Assembly (NCBI RefSeq): GCF_000208745.1
Contig: NC_030852.1
Span: 7,111,792-7,175,791, forward strand
DNA from: Theobroma cacao
Lineage: Eukaryota > Streptophyta > Magnoliopsida > Malvales > Malvaceae
Length of the DNA stretch: 64,000 nucleotides
Reading direction: 5' to 3'
Shown: positions 1 through 11,600 of the stretch, piece by piece
How the letters are laid out: each line of letters begins with the position of its first letter
How positions within the stretch are numbered: the first letter of the stretch is position 1
Notes under the pieces: generated by a model
Told to the model about the DNA's origin: nothing
What the model saw: only the letters and a program-made list of their open reading frames with translations
Databases searched by the model: none
Made by a program: the position numbers and the translations under genes

Positions 1-1001
1 TCCAAAGCTGCTGAATGTCTAGTTGGCTAAATTCTGTTGCTTTAGGGTTGGTTCTCCTCTGCTTTAGATCCTTCGAAAAGTTGTTCTAATTTTATCAAGG
101 CATTGATGTGAATTATAACCTCAGGATAGTATTTGAAAACTTTTTTTCCTGTCCCTTTATGCCTGTCCAGAATCCTTATTTGTTAGTTTTGATTAATCTG
201 TGTCCTTAAGGCCTGCTAAGGCTTTGGTGATCGTAATTCCAAAAGGCCATTGATATCTATCCTTCAATTAACATTGGTTATGACCCCATAGTTGTGTGAT
301 ATCTGTGCATTGCTGATGTAGCTATCTGATTCTAATACTCCTCGTTGTCTGTAATGTCAAAATCATGTTGCTATGCCATAGTAGTGCTTAGTAGTATCTT
401 GATCATTGAGTACTAGCATTTCTATTAGTCCTACAGTTATCCTTTTCCCATGGGACTAGATTCTGCATGCTAATAGAATTGTCTGCATCCTTGGCCTCTA
501 TTGTTGTCCTTGCAATGTTGTGATTCAAGTTCAGATGGTGTAGCTGAGACCTATATTCTTGAAGACTATTGGAAAGTTTTTGTAAATCAAAACTTTCCTC
601 AATGTCCTTTACTGTATTGAAATTTACATGTCTCATTATTTTCCACTGTAACCTATTCTCGTTTCTAGTAGATTCTCTCAGGTCTCCCAATTTATATTGG
701 GTACTGATCCGGAGCATAGTAGAGATCATGGTCTTTTAGAAAATTTCCTTTCATAATTTGAGAATTTAACTTTGTTTTGCATATTGTTGGATTTTGCCAG
801 AAAATCATAAGTTTCAACTGCTCTGTTGAAGATTTATAGTCGCATCAAATACTTTAGAGGATGAGGAGAAATAGAAGGAAATAAAAAGAAAAGTAAATTG
901 AGTCAAATCATATAGACTATCAAACTAAGTTTGTCATTTGTGTTAACATTCATGCACTTCACCTGTTATGTTTCTAGATCTTTAATATTTATCTTTCACA
1001 G
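1..1001. other. Non-coding stretch upstream of the YGGT exon, probably intron
   Basis: I see no convincing exon here. The stretch is T-rich on the plus strand, has many stops in all frames, and ends in a polypyrimidine tract and acceptor (TTTCACAG, AG at 1000-1001) directly before the YGGT exon. It is therefore best read as intron of that gene, with the first exon or exons (transit peptide start) outside the window or too short to recognise. A minus-strand open frame at 403-729 has no recognisable domain and I do not count it as a gene. Confidence 0.45.
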
Positions 1002-1538
1002 GAAGGATTCAAATATCCTACCAGGAGAAGCTCATATCAAGGCCATCGAGTCTCACGGTCCAGTACATATTGTTGCCAAGGAGCTAACATTTCTACTATT
1101 GAACTCATGCCATCCAAGTTAATCATTTCAGGGGAGCCGCCATACATATTTGGTATTGCAAGAAATGCTAATCTCCATATGCAAGTATCACCAGAAGTTA
1201 ACTCAGATCTCACTAGGCGATTTTTACTGGCTGATTTGGATCCTGCCACAGCTAAACTGGCAATTAGTATTTTAGGGCCCTTTCTCTCAGCATTTGCCTT
1301 CCTATTTATTTTGAGAATAGTGATGTCTTGGTACCCTAAGCTTCCACTGGAGAAATTTCCATATGTCATTGCTTATGCTCCCACTGAACCATTTCTTATG
1401 GCAACCAGAAAGTTGATTCCACCTCTTGGAGGAGTGGATGTAACTCCTGTAGTGTGGTTCGGATTGGTCAGTTTCCTTAACGAGATCCTCCTTGGGCCTC
1501 AAGGGCTTCTTGTCCTTGTCTCTCAACAGGTTAGCTAG
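1002..1538 (+). CDS. CCB3: YGGT-family thylakoid membrane protein, CCB3/YlmG-like (3' exon)
   Basis: This is the last exon, or last large exon, of a YGGT (YlmG) family gene. In plants these are chloroplast membrane proteins; CCB3 takes part in attaching haem c' to cytochrome b6 (complex C/CCB pathway), and other YlmG members affect nucleoid distribution. The frame is open from the acceptor at 1000-1001 to the TAG at 1536-1538, giving 178 residues. An internal Met lies at 1107, but the frame is open upstream of it, so I take the splice site as the boundary. The first ~80 residues are rich in Arg and Ser, like a transit or linker region. A hydrophobic helix (about residues 86-110) is followed by SWYPKLPLEKFPYVIAYAP, then RKLIPPLGGVDVTPVVWF and a second hydrophobic helix, the YGGT signature. 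A possible donor (CAACAG/GTTAGC) lies just before the stop, so a short further exon is possible. Family is sure; the CCB3 subgroup rests on remembered similarity. Confidence 0.8.
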   Translation, partial: EGFKYPTRRSSYQGHRVSRSSTYCCQGANISTIELMPSKLIISGEPPYIFGIARNANLHMQVSPEVNSDLTRRFLLADLDPATAKLAISILGPFLSAFAFLFILRIVMSWYPKLPLEKFPYVIAYAPTEPFLMATRKLIPPLGGVDVTPVVWFGLVSFLNEILLGPQGLLVLVSQQVS

Positions 1539-1887
1539 TATGCATTGAAACGTACGGTTCTGTGACAAAAGATGTTTTTTTGACATATGATCATACAAGG
1601 TCCCTTTTGTAAAGATTAATGGATACTCAGTTTCCAAAGTTTGGTGTTCTAAATAACAAAATGTTATTTTACAATGTTTGGAATCTAGAGAAAATTTTCT
1701 GAAGAGAAAGTTCTTTGCCACACTTGAGCAAGAACATGGCATCGTTAAACATGATTGAAAATAACAGGTAAATTGATAGAAAAGTTGGTATCAAGTACAG
1801 TCATTCCGTTACAGAAATGTAGATTTCCATACCTAAAAGGGAAGCTGTAAGTACTTGTTAGGCTGTTAGTGACTGGCTGCATCTCAA
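1539..1887. other. Intergenic space between convergent genes
   Basis: This 349-bp gap separates the stop of the YGGT exon from the stop of the minus-strand zinc-finger gene. It must hold the 3' UTRs and poly(A) signals of both convergent genes. I see no coding frame that makes sense. Confidence 0.6.
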
Positions 1888-3743
1888 TCAAGAAGGATCT
1901 CTACGCTGAAGCTCATCCATCAGCAGATGTGCAACGGATTTGTATCCCAGCTCCAGTGCTTTGAATTTGATGAGATAAGGAAAAAACAATGAACTCAGTA
2001 TTATCAGTTGCAAATGCTTAGCCAGTCGAGGAAGACAGGTATTAAGACAAACCTCTGTATATTGCTATGCCAGTTGGAGCCATCCTTCGATTCTTCAAGC
2101 ATATTGAACTATTAATAGAGCAAAAATGAATCAGAGAACAACACAAATTCTCAATCACACACACACACACAGAAAAATGGTGAGTCACGTACCTGTTACA
2201 TATCCAATAAGGGTTAATCCCTTTTTCTTCTATGCAGTGAGGGCACATCCATTCCTTATTTTCTCTTACCTCCTCCAGTTCTGACAAAAAATGAAAACAG
2301 TAGCCTGTAAACTATTTCCTTTCCTTGCTTGGCTATGGTATTTTTGTAAGACTATAACATCATCACAACATCAAAAATCACCACTTCCACCTTTTTTCTT
2401 CTTCACAAAATCGTAATCTTTTTTTTGTTCTGTATCTAAAGTACTGATCTTACCTTCACCGTACCTGAGCTTGAGACAAGCCCGGCAGAGAACACCATTG
2501 CTAGAGTGACAAACTGAACAATCTGTCTTTCCTGTTTGACATATATATATATATATAGTGAAAATGGTTAATAATATTACTTAATCTAGTTTAGAATGAA
2601 GAAGTGAGCAAGTGGTTCCATTGATAAAACTAACCTGTGCACGGCTGATTTACATCAAGATTACCACATCGCTTGCAGTCTTCCTCAGCACACAATGTCT
2701 TTTGCCTGCATATTTGCATGTTAACGGTAAAATCATGGGTTTTGTTATCTTAAAAGAACACCTTTTTTATCTTTAATTCTTCAAAAATATTGGGTTTATG
2801 GTTTCTTATCTTTATTCCCAAACAAGCTTTTCTTTTGTTACTTCCAAAAGTAAAAACCAAAGTATGAAAGCAATTAAAAAAGAAAGAAAAGTCACGATTG
2901 TTAAAGATGAGCAAATGAACAAAATGCAACTGTAGAGAGTAATGAATCGTGAAGGAAATTGCCAATAGCATAATTCTTGTATTGGTATTGCCATTTTTAG
3001 AGACTGCATTAAACTGACTGACAGCTAGATCTCGTGATAAGAATGCTGAAATAACCCAACCAGGGGAACAAAAATAGAGAAATAAACCTGCAGAAATGGC
3101 AGCAAATTCCAAAAACAGAGTTGTAAACGCTGCCCCTCCCCTCCTTGCGACGGCAGCGCCGAGCAGAATCCTCAGGCGATAATTGATTCCTGGCACCATA
3201 TGTCTTCACCAATGGCGCATTTGCAGGCCTTTTTTCTTCACCTTCGCCCGAAGATGAATTACTCCCATTTTCTTCGCCAATGTCACTACCTTTTCATATT
3301 AAATAAAAAATGGGAACTATTAGTGTATATATATATATATTGTCAGAAACGAGGACTCAACGGAATCTTTTTCACCTCTGAGCCGGCTAGAGCGCCGCAA
3401 AAAATTGCTTGTGCGAGTTGAGGCAGCAGGAGTTCGTTTCAAACGATTGGAGCGGCGCAAAGGCGTGATTTCGTAGTCTTTCTTTTGCCATTTTCTGAGC
3501 TGGGTTTTCTCTGATATTGCAGAAGAAACAATCGATCGGAGCTCGGAGATGGTTTTGTGCAGTCCCAGAGAAGCTAATCGAGCCTGTATCAGATTTCAGG
3601 ATCATGATCCATAAAAGGAAAAGACAAAGGGAAAAAATTAAGAGTGCAATTTACTATAAGAGAAAGGCGAGATGGACCTGGTTCTCAACGATGCGAGCGT
3701 TCCTAAGAGTTTCGTAGTCGGATTTGACTCTAAGCCTTCCCAT
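1888..3743 (-). CDS. CDCA7-like 4CXXC-R1 zinc-finger protein (complete, 8 exons)
   Basis: A complete spliced gene. Exons on the minus strand: 3743-3678, 3583-3376, 3289-3088, 2705-2635, 2531-2454, 2280-2193, 2108-2053 and 1958-1888. Every junction has GT donor and AG acceptor, the phases agree throughout, and the exons sum to 840 nt (279 residues plus TGA). The N-terminus (SDYETLRNARIVENQARLAS) and the basic block with LRRSNRLK and LRRSSRLR (about residues 65-90) are typical of plant CDCA7-like proteins. The C-terminal third (about 153-250) is the zf-4CXXC_R1 domain: CCHFCRQKT, CKRCG, CSVCH, CRACLKLRYGE, CPHC and ICNSSICLKNRRMAPTG. It ends ALELGYKSVAHLLMDELQRR. Human CDCA7 partners the HELLS/LSH remodeller in DNA methylation maintenance; plant relatives are thought to act with DDM1. 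That role is inference from family. The CKRCG-CSVCH segment looks longer than in the animal domain. Promoter elements lie just upstream (see 3744-3950). Confidence 0.88.
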
Positions 3744-3950
3744 TTGGTTTCTCAGATAACTAAACTACTCTGAGTCTGATCAACATAACAGTGGCTGCTA
3801 ATGATAGAAATGGGAAACAAAGCAGTGACTCTGTCTGTTTGTCAAAATGACTGACCAATTAGCAGAAGAAAAAGGGAAGGACAGTGCTTCCTTCCAACGG
3901 TCATGTGTTATTGGAGCGGGAGATTTGAATATTCAAACTTCAAACAAAAC
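3744..3950 (-). promoter_or_regulatory. Promoter region of the CDCA7-like gene with MSA and E2F-like sites
   Basis: The first 200 bp upstream of the ATG (3743-3741) contain TCCAACGGTC at 3893-3902, a perfect match to the MSA consensus YCYAACGGYY that drives G2/M expression in plants through three-repeat MYB proteins. About 20 bp further upstream, 3913-3923 reads on the minus strand ATCTCCCGCTCC, one mismatch from an E2F core (TTTCCCGC). No clear TATA box is visible. The sites are read directly; their function is inference. Confidence 0.5.
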
Positions 3951-4747
3951 AACCCTCAACTGGTCTTATTGATATAGTAATAGGAAAATAACACGTTAAA
4001 AAAAATTGTGTAAATTATTTTTTTAATATTTTAATATTTTTTATTATCTAAATAAATTATCGAGAATATTTTCTACATTGACTCATTATCAAAAACTTTT
4101 ACCTCTTCAATATTTTTCTACAATGATAAAATAAAAATATCAATATTCATCAATTATACAAAACATTTAAAATACTTTTTACATTAAAACTTTTTTGTTA
4201 ATTATTTCTCATCATATTATTATATTGGTTAATTTATTAAGTGAATAAATCGTAAATTTGAAATTAAAAGAAATCAAATGTTTTTATGAGTGAAGACTTT
4301 ATTTTCTAGTTTATATAACAAATTTGTTCTTTAATTGACCTTAATTATTTTGTATTATATTAAAATTATATTAAAATTATATTATCTTAATAAAAATAAT
4401 TATAGATGAGATGAGCTTTATGAAATAGTTGAATAAAAATAGTTAATAATGCTCTGTGGGAAAAAAGAATAATGAATAAAGAGATAAAAAAAAAAGACAA
4501 ATAGTTGAATAGTATTTTTTTTAAAACACAAATAGTTTAGTAGTTTAATAATGCTTTGGTGGAAACTAGTTGAACAAAATAATGATATTTTGTGTGATCG
4601 ATTCAAATCATTCCCACAAAAGAAGAAGATAATATTTTCCAAGTGAGATTAATCCTAGGGTTTATAGGATCAATCCCAGAGGAAGTGAAAGGTAAATGAA
4701 ACATGTATGATGAAGTAATTGAGGCTTAAGTAGATCAACTTCACATT
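3951..4747. other. AT-rich intergenic DNA, nothing recognised
   Basis: A very AT-rich stretch with homopolymer runs and no coding frame longer than chance. I find no transposon termini or RNA gene in it. It separates the host gene pair from the transposon nest. Confidence 0.5.
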
Positions 4748-5510
4748 TAGGTAGCATTTGATATAAGAAAAGTGAGAGTACATTCACTGCCATATAAGAT
4801 TGCAATGCAATCACATTACAGCCAAGAGATGTAATGTGATTGCAGTTCAAAACTAATGCAATCATATTATATTGCACTCTATAATATTATTAAATATATT
4901 TTTACTTTTCAACTTTATTACTTTGTTAAAAATATTTTGTAATATTATAATTGAAATAAAAAATATTAAAATAAAATATATAAAATAAAAATTAGAAATT
5001 AAAATAAAATATAATATAAGAAATTATAATTTATATAATATAGGTGAAAAAAATTAAAATAAAATATGTAATATAAAAATTTATATTAAAAAAATGAAAA
5101 TAAAATATATATAAAATTATAATAAGAAATGAAAATAAAATATATGACATTAAAAATATATTTAAGAGATGATATTATATAAAAATTAACAATAAAAAAT
5201 ACAAGTATATTAAACTTGTATTTTAATAAATAGGGGTAATTCTAAAAATTAACATTACATTCACAACAAAGTATATTATATAAAAATTAACAATAAAAAA
5301 TACAAGTATATTAAACTTGTATTTTAATAAATAGGGGTAATTATGAAAATTAACATTACATTCACAGCAAAGTACTTGTAAATCAAACGCTGCAATGTTA
5401 TCTTCCCTGTAATGTTATTTTGCTTGTATACCAAATACTGTAATGTTATTTTTCCTGCAATCACATTACCTGTAATCACATAGCATTGTAAAGTACCAAA
5501 CGCCACCTTA
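4748..5510 (-). mobile_element. MITE-like non-autonomous DNA transposon, copy 1
   Basis: The left end (TAGGTAGCATTTGATAT) and the reverse complement of the right end (TAAGGTGGCGTTTGGTACT) form imperfect terminal inverted repeats. They extend inward through alternating TAATGTGATTGCA-type words. The interior is extremely AT-rich and non-coding. A second copy starts at about 16076 in the opposite orientation, which confirms that this is a repeat family. The flanks (TCACATTT and TACACTTA) agree at 6 of 8 positions, so an 8-bp hAT-type target duplication is possible but not proven. The GTTTGGTA terminus is common among plant MITEs. Superfamily is uncertain. Confidence 0.7.
5173..5374. repeat. 101-bp tandem duplication inside MITE copy 1
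   Basis: Two nearly identical 101-bp units (5173-5273 and 5274-5374) lie head to tail. Each contains AATACAAGTATATTAAACTT and ATAGGGGTAATT. The second MITE copy at 16076 has this segment once, so the duplication happened within copy 1. Confidence 0.9.
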
Positions 5511-5532
5511 CACTTAGCTATAATGATATTAG

Positions 5533-6871
5533 TGTTGATTCCATATGTTTTTGATATTAACAAAACATTTCTCTTTCATTAATGTTTAATTTCACTATTT
5601 AAGTGTGCATAATTTAATTTTATACCCCTAACAAAGTTATTAATTAAAAGCAAGTCAAAAAGCTTGCTAAGTTTAATAAAGAGTTAATCAGTTAAGAAGG
5701 AAAGAGCAAATAATGAACAAAAACATAATCCCAATAACTTATTATCAAGGGACCTTAATCAGCTAAGACATAACTGTGTTAAGTTGAAGCAAAATAGAAA
5801 TATGCTAATCGATTAGGAGGCTTGGTTAGTCGGTTAGAGCACAAGGTCCTATTACCTTCAAGCCCCAAAAACAAGTTTAAAAATATAGTTGACTATTAAA
5901 TGAGCCAAAATGGAGAAGTTTAAAATTCAAAGATCTTCTAGTTGATTAAAGGTGATTTTAATTGGTTATGGTTGAAGGAAGTAAAGATTCAATTAGTTAA
6001 GGGAAGAGCTAACCAATTAAAAGCAGACTACTGTGTAGAGAAATGAACATAAAAAGTTTGTAACCAATTAGAGCCTGCCATAACCAGTTAGAGGAAGTTT
6101 GCTGAAGAAGAGAAGTTTAAAGACGAAAACTTGTCATGGGTTAGAGCCTCCTGTAATCAGTTAGAGTAGAGAACACATTAGCAAGACAGTGCAAGGTAGA
6201 GAAACTGTAATTAGTTAGAGTTGTCTGTAACCGATTAGCCAAAATTTGTCTGCCTTTTGAATTTAAACACTAGAAGTGCATCAAAGTTGTTTTTAACGGC
6301 TAGAAATTGTCTCCAATAGAAATTTTTGACTTCCCAAGTGTAAAAGAAAGCTCCAACGGTCAAAGAAAATACCTACTTTGAGCAAAAAGCCAAGCATTAT
6401 TCACCAAAAATACTTGTTCTTCATTCCAAATTCAGAAAAAGTGTTTGAGCTTGATTGTAATCTGTCTATATTTGTAAAAGTACTTAGTTGTACTTATTTT
6501 TCTTCTTTTTTTTTGAAAAATTAGAGTATGGGAAGCACTCTAAAGCTTGTTGTAAGGGATTAGAGCTTGGTTAGAAGCTCACCTTATAAAAGCTTGGTGG
6601 AAGCTGTTAATTCCACCAGTATAGTGAAGTTCGATTGAAAATCCTTGATTGGAAAATCAAGGTAATGGATATAGGTTAAGACGACCAAACCACTATAAAT
6701 ACTTTTGCACTATCCACTTCTCTTTATCTTTCCTTACTTGGTGTCTTGTAATCCTAATAAGTTCTAGTCCTTCCATTCATCTAGTTGATTAAGAGCTCTT
6801 CAAGCTCTAAAAGGTTGAGTAAAAATTTTTAGTGCTATTCACCCCTCTTTATCACTCCAATGGAACCAACA
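5533..6871 (+). repeat. 5' LTR of the copia element
   Basis: A 1339-bp LTR. It aligns along its length with 14693-16073, for example TTTAATAAAGAGTTAATCA and TAAGGGATTAGAGCTTGG in both. Between about 5740 and 6240 it carries many degenerate copies of a TAATCGATTAG/AACCGATTAGAG word. The end (ATTCACCCCTCTTTATCACT, then CCAACA) abuts the primer-binding site. Confidence 0.92.
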
Positions 6872-6873
6872 AG

Positions 6874-6887
6874 TGGTATCAGAGCCA
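6874..6887 (+). other. Primer-binding site (initiator tRNA-Met) of the copia element
   Basis: TGGTATCAGAGCCA starts two bases after the 5' LTR. It is the standard complement of the 3' end of plant initiator tRNA-Met used to prime minus-strand synthesis. Confidence 0.92.
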
Positions 6888-6929
6888 TACCCTCAAAATT
6901 ATAGCCTAACATCCTTAGCGAAGAACTAC

Positions 6930-8540
6930 ATGGCTTTGCAAAAGTCAGTTGTTGCTGAGGGTCAATCCATAAATAGGCCTCTTCTATTTGATTGATCAAA
7001 TTATGCCTATTGAAGCACTAAGATGTCCATATACATTAAAGCCCTTGACTATGAAATGCGGGATGTTATTACAAAAGAACTTTATGTTCCCACCTCACTT
7101 AGTTTTGTCACTAGTGAAAAAATGCCTAAGTTTAGAGCTGAGTGGACTGAAGCTAATGTTAAAAAGTCCAAACAAATTTTAAAGCCATCAACACCCTTCA
7201 TTGTGCACTCACTCCTTTAGAATTCAACAAAATCTCTAGCTGTACAACAGCTAAAGAGATTTGGAAAAACCTTAAAGTCATTCATGAGGGGAGATTACAA
7301 GTAAAGGAGTCCAAAATTACCTTACTCATCTATAATTATGAAATTTTTAAAATGAAACCGGGTGAAGATGTCACTACCATGTTTAATAGGTTTACTAATA
7401 TTCTAAACAAGCTCAATCAACTTGGCAAAACCATTCCTGAACATGAGCTAGTAAAATGATTAATTAGATGTCTCCCCAAGAGTTGGAAATCTAAAGTCAC
7501 AATTATTCGAGAGGCCAAAATCTCAATGTGGTCACACTTGATAAAATTTGTAGCTCACTCTTCACATATGAACTTGAAATAAAAGAAAAAAAAGAAGAGG
7601 AAAAGAAAGAAGCCAAAGAGAAGAAGAAAAAAGTTTACTTGAGAAGGAATTAGAAGAGCTATCAAGTGATGATTATGAAGAGCAACCCATGATGCCCAAA
7701 CAATTTAGAAAGCTAATAGGCCTAAAAGGCAAAAAGTTTAGGAGAGAAAATTACAATAAGGATCAAGGTCTTTCTTGGAACAATAAGCACAAGGGTGATT
7801 TTAGCAAGAATGATGAAATGGTGTGTTTTGAATGCAAAAAATTATGACACTTCAAATCAGAGTGCCCATTACTCAATAAAGAAACCTAAAAGAAAATGAA
7901 GAAATCAAAAAGAGCAATGGTGGTAACAACATGGTCTGTTAGTGATTCATCAAGTTTAGAAGAAGAAAAAGAAAAATTAAAAAAAAAGAGCCAATTTCTA
8001 TTTGATGGCAAAGGAAGAAGAAATTGAGGTAACTTTTAATTCATGTGATATTTCCTATGATGATTTGCAAGATGAATATGATTGTTTATATGCTAAATTT
8101 GAAAAACTTGCTCTAAAATATAAGACTATGAAGAAAAAGGCTGTTGTATTGAATGAAAACTTAGAAAAAATCAAGCATGAGTACAACTCTATTTTTGATA
8201 AAAAAAAAAGCTTCAAATTGAACTAGAACAATCCAAAACTTATTCTGAATTCTTGAAGCTTGAATTGGAAAGTAAAAGTTAAGAATTACAAAGAATTGTT
8301 GATGAAAATGATGCATTTAAAGTTGATAAAGAAGAAAAACTAAAATTTAAATCAAAAGATGAAGAAGAGTTTAAAAGAAAAACAAGCCTTAGAAAGAAAA
8401 TTAATGCTGTCTCATGTCATTATTATATGTGTGATAGGAAAGGTCATTTGTTCTATGAATGTTTCCATTCTAGTAGAATTTTTCCCAGAACCAAATTGGT
8501 TTGGGTTCCAAAAGGATCCCATGTGATTGTTAACCCTTAA
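6930..8540 (+). pseudogene. copia gag (capsid/nucleocapsid), broken
   Basis: Starts with ATG at 6930 and is broken early by a stop and frame change near 6990. The capsid part (MSIYIKALDYEMRDV, then the UBN2-type region to about 7560) is readable only across frames. A zinc knuckle of CX2CX4HX4C type lies at 7820-7875 (CFECKKL-stop-HFKSEC), with a stop where the Gly normally sits. A Lys/Glu-rich coiled coil follows at 8002-8226 (LYAKFEKLALKYKTMKKK), characteristic of Sirevirus gag tails. A second CH-rich motif (CHYYMCDRKGHLFYEC) is at 8415-8460. Not functional as it stands. Confidence 0.8.
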
Positions 8541-8639
8541 GGACCCATCAAAGTATGGGTACATTTAGAGAGAAAATGAAAATTTGTTTTATAGATTGAG
8601 CAAGGACAAAAAGATTAATGTTTTGAAGCTCAACCAAAG

Positions 8640-11600
8640 AAAAAGCAACTTTGGTATTTAAATAATAGCTGCTTGAGACATATGACTGGCAATGAAAACT
8701 TATTTACTAAGCTTGATAGGAAGAAGTGTGGTAGTGTTTCCTTTGGTGATGACTCCAAGGGTATTATCCAAAGAATTGGAACCATTAGTAATACATCTTA
8801 AACACAAATCAAGCATGTCTTGTTTGTTAAAGGTTTAAAACATAATTTGCTAAGCATTAGTCAGCTTTGTGATAGAGGTTTTAGAGTATGTTTTGATTCC
8901 CATGCATGTCAAGTAATTGATGTTAACACTAACAAAGTAGCATTGATTGGCAAAAGAATTAAAAATATGTATGTCATTTGTCTTGATAAAATTAAGACTA
9001 ATGAATCATGCTTTATTGCTAATGATGTTTGTGATAGTTGGTTGTGGCATAGAAGGCTAGGACATGTTAGTATGCACACAATTCCAAAACTTTTGAGAAA
9101 AAATTTGGTCATTGGACTTCCAAAGATATCATTTGAAAATGACAAGGTTTGTGAAGCATGTCAATTTGGAAAACAAGTTAGAAGTTCCTTTAAATCCAAG
9201 AAAGTCATAGCAACTTCTAGGCCACTTGAACTATTGCATGTTAACTTGTTTGGATTAATCACTATTACTAGTCTAGGAGGCAAGTCATACGGCTTTGTTA
9301 TTGTAGATGATTACTCTATATATACATGGGAATATTTTTTTGCTTATAAAGATGATGCATTGTCAATTTTTGTTAAACATTGTAAAAGAGTTCAAAATGA
9401 AAAAGGTCTCACCATTGTTAGTGTTAGGAGTGATCATGGTGGTGAATTTGAAAGTGATAAATTTTAAATTTTTTGTAATGAAAATGGTTTTGATCACAAT
9501 TTTTTTGCTCATAGAACTCCACAACAAAATGGAATTGTTGAAAAAAAAAATAGGACCTTGAAAGAAATGGCAAGGACAATGCTCTGCGAAAATAACTTGC
9601 CAAAATACTTTTGGGTTGAAGTAGTGAATACTGCAGTTTAATTTTTGAATAGAGTTTCCATTAGAGCCATGATTTCAAAAACCCTTTATGAGATTTATAA
9701 AGGAAGAAAACCAAATATTTCTCACTTAAAGAGTTTTGGATGCAAATGCTTTGTTTTAAACAATGGAAAACACACCATGGGAAAATTTGATGCTAGGAGT
9801 GATGAGGCAATCTTATTGGGCTATGCATTGAACTCTAAAGCATATATAGTGTTTAACAACAAAACTCTTGTTATAGAAGAGTCAATTCATATTGTTTTTA
9901 ATGAGACTAATGCCACACAAAGAAAGGTAGTACTTGATGATGATGATGCAGATGACATTAAGAAGAAAATAAAGACAATGAGCTTGGATGGCAAAACAAA
10001 AAATGATGAAAAGAGCTCATAGAAAAAAGATGATGATAAACCACCATTAGATGACTTGCAAAGAGCTGAGGAACAACATAATGATCTTCCTAGGAGCTGG
10101 AGATTTGTAAGTAACCATCCTCAAGAACTCATCATCGATGATCCCTCGAAATGTGTCAAAACTAGAAGGGGATTAAGAAAAGCTTGTGAGTGTCTAGCAT
10201 TCATATCACAAATAGGAAGCTGAAAAGGAAGAGAGTTGGATGATTGCAATGCAAGAAAAATTGGGCCAATTTGAAAGGAACAAGGTTTGGACCTTAGTTC
10301 CAAGGCCAACTAACCATCCAATTGTTGGAACAAAATGGGTATTTAAGAACAAGATGGATGAGTTGGGAAATGTGGTAAGAAATAATGCAAGGTTAGTTGC
10401 TTAAGTCTGTAATCAAGAAGAAGGTATTGATTATGATGAAACTTTTGCTCCTATAGCTAAACTAAAAGTTATTAGACTTTTACTTTTCTATGCATGCTTA
10501 TGAACTTTAAATTGTTTCAAATGGATGTTAAAAGTGCATTTCTTAATGGCTTTATACAAGAAGAGGTATATGTTGAACAGTCTCCTAGTTTTGAAGTGTT
10601 TGATAAAATTGATCATGTATATAAATTGCATAAAGCTCTTTATGGATTAAAATAAGCTTCTAAAGCTTGGTATGAAAGACATTCTAAGTTTTTGATTGAA
10701 AAAGAATATTCTAGGGGAAATACTGATAATACTTTGTTTATTAAGAAAAATAAGACTGATTTGATTGTTGTTCAATTTTATGTTGATGATATAGTATTTG
10801 GTGCTACTAATGAAAGGTTTTGTGAAAATTTTGCTAAAGAAATGTAGGGAGAATTTGAAATGAGCATGATGGGAGAACTAAAGTTCTTCCGTGGTCTACA
10901 AATCAAGCAATGTGAGGATGGAATATTCATCAACCAAGAAAAGTACACTAAAGAAATGATAGAGAAATTTGGAATGATGAATATGAAATTAATTGGAACT
11001 TCTATGAGCCCTTCCACAAAGCTTGACGAAGATGACAAAAGGAAAAATGTGGATCAAAAGCTCTATAGAGGCATGATTAGTTCACCTTTTTACCTAACTG
11101 TAAGTAGGCCTGATGTTTTATTTAATGTATACCTATGTGCAAGATTCCAATCATGTCCTAAAGAATCACATTTGATTGCAGTAAAAAGGGTTTCAGATAT
11201 CTCTTGGATACTCAAAGCTTAGGCTTATGGTATCCAAAAGGTTCATTTTTCAATCTTTGTGGCTATTCTGATGCTGATTTTGCTGGTGGTAAAACTGATC
11301 GAAAAAACACTAGTGATACATGTCAATTCCTTGGAAACATGCATTTGTCTTGGTCTTGCAAGAAATAAAATTCTGTTACTTTATCAACTGCTGAAGTTGA
11401 GTATATATCACTAGGTAGTTGTGCACAAATTCTTTGGATTAGACAATAACTAAATGATTTTGATATGACTATGCATAAAATTCCTATTTACTGTGACAAT
11501 GTGAGTGCCATAAATATCTCTAAAAACCCTGTTCAACACTCTAGAACCAAGAACATTGAAATTAGACATCATTTCAGTAGAGATCATATGCTTAAGGGAG

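Noticed and set aside
403..729. 108-codon minus-strand open frame
   Set aside because: No recognisable domain, no splice context, and it lies in what looks like an intron of the YGGT gene.
2750..3199. 149-codon minus-strand frame overlapping the zinc-finger gene
   Set aside because: A different phase from the coding exon at 3289-3088 and extends through its intron; it is a shadow frame.
6874..6887. tRNA gene fragment at tRNA-Met-like sequence
   Set aside because: Only the short 3'-complement is present, directly after an LTR; it is a primer-binding site. The same holds for 61345-61366.
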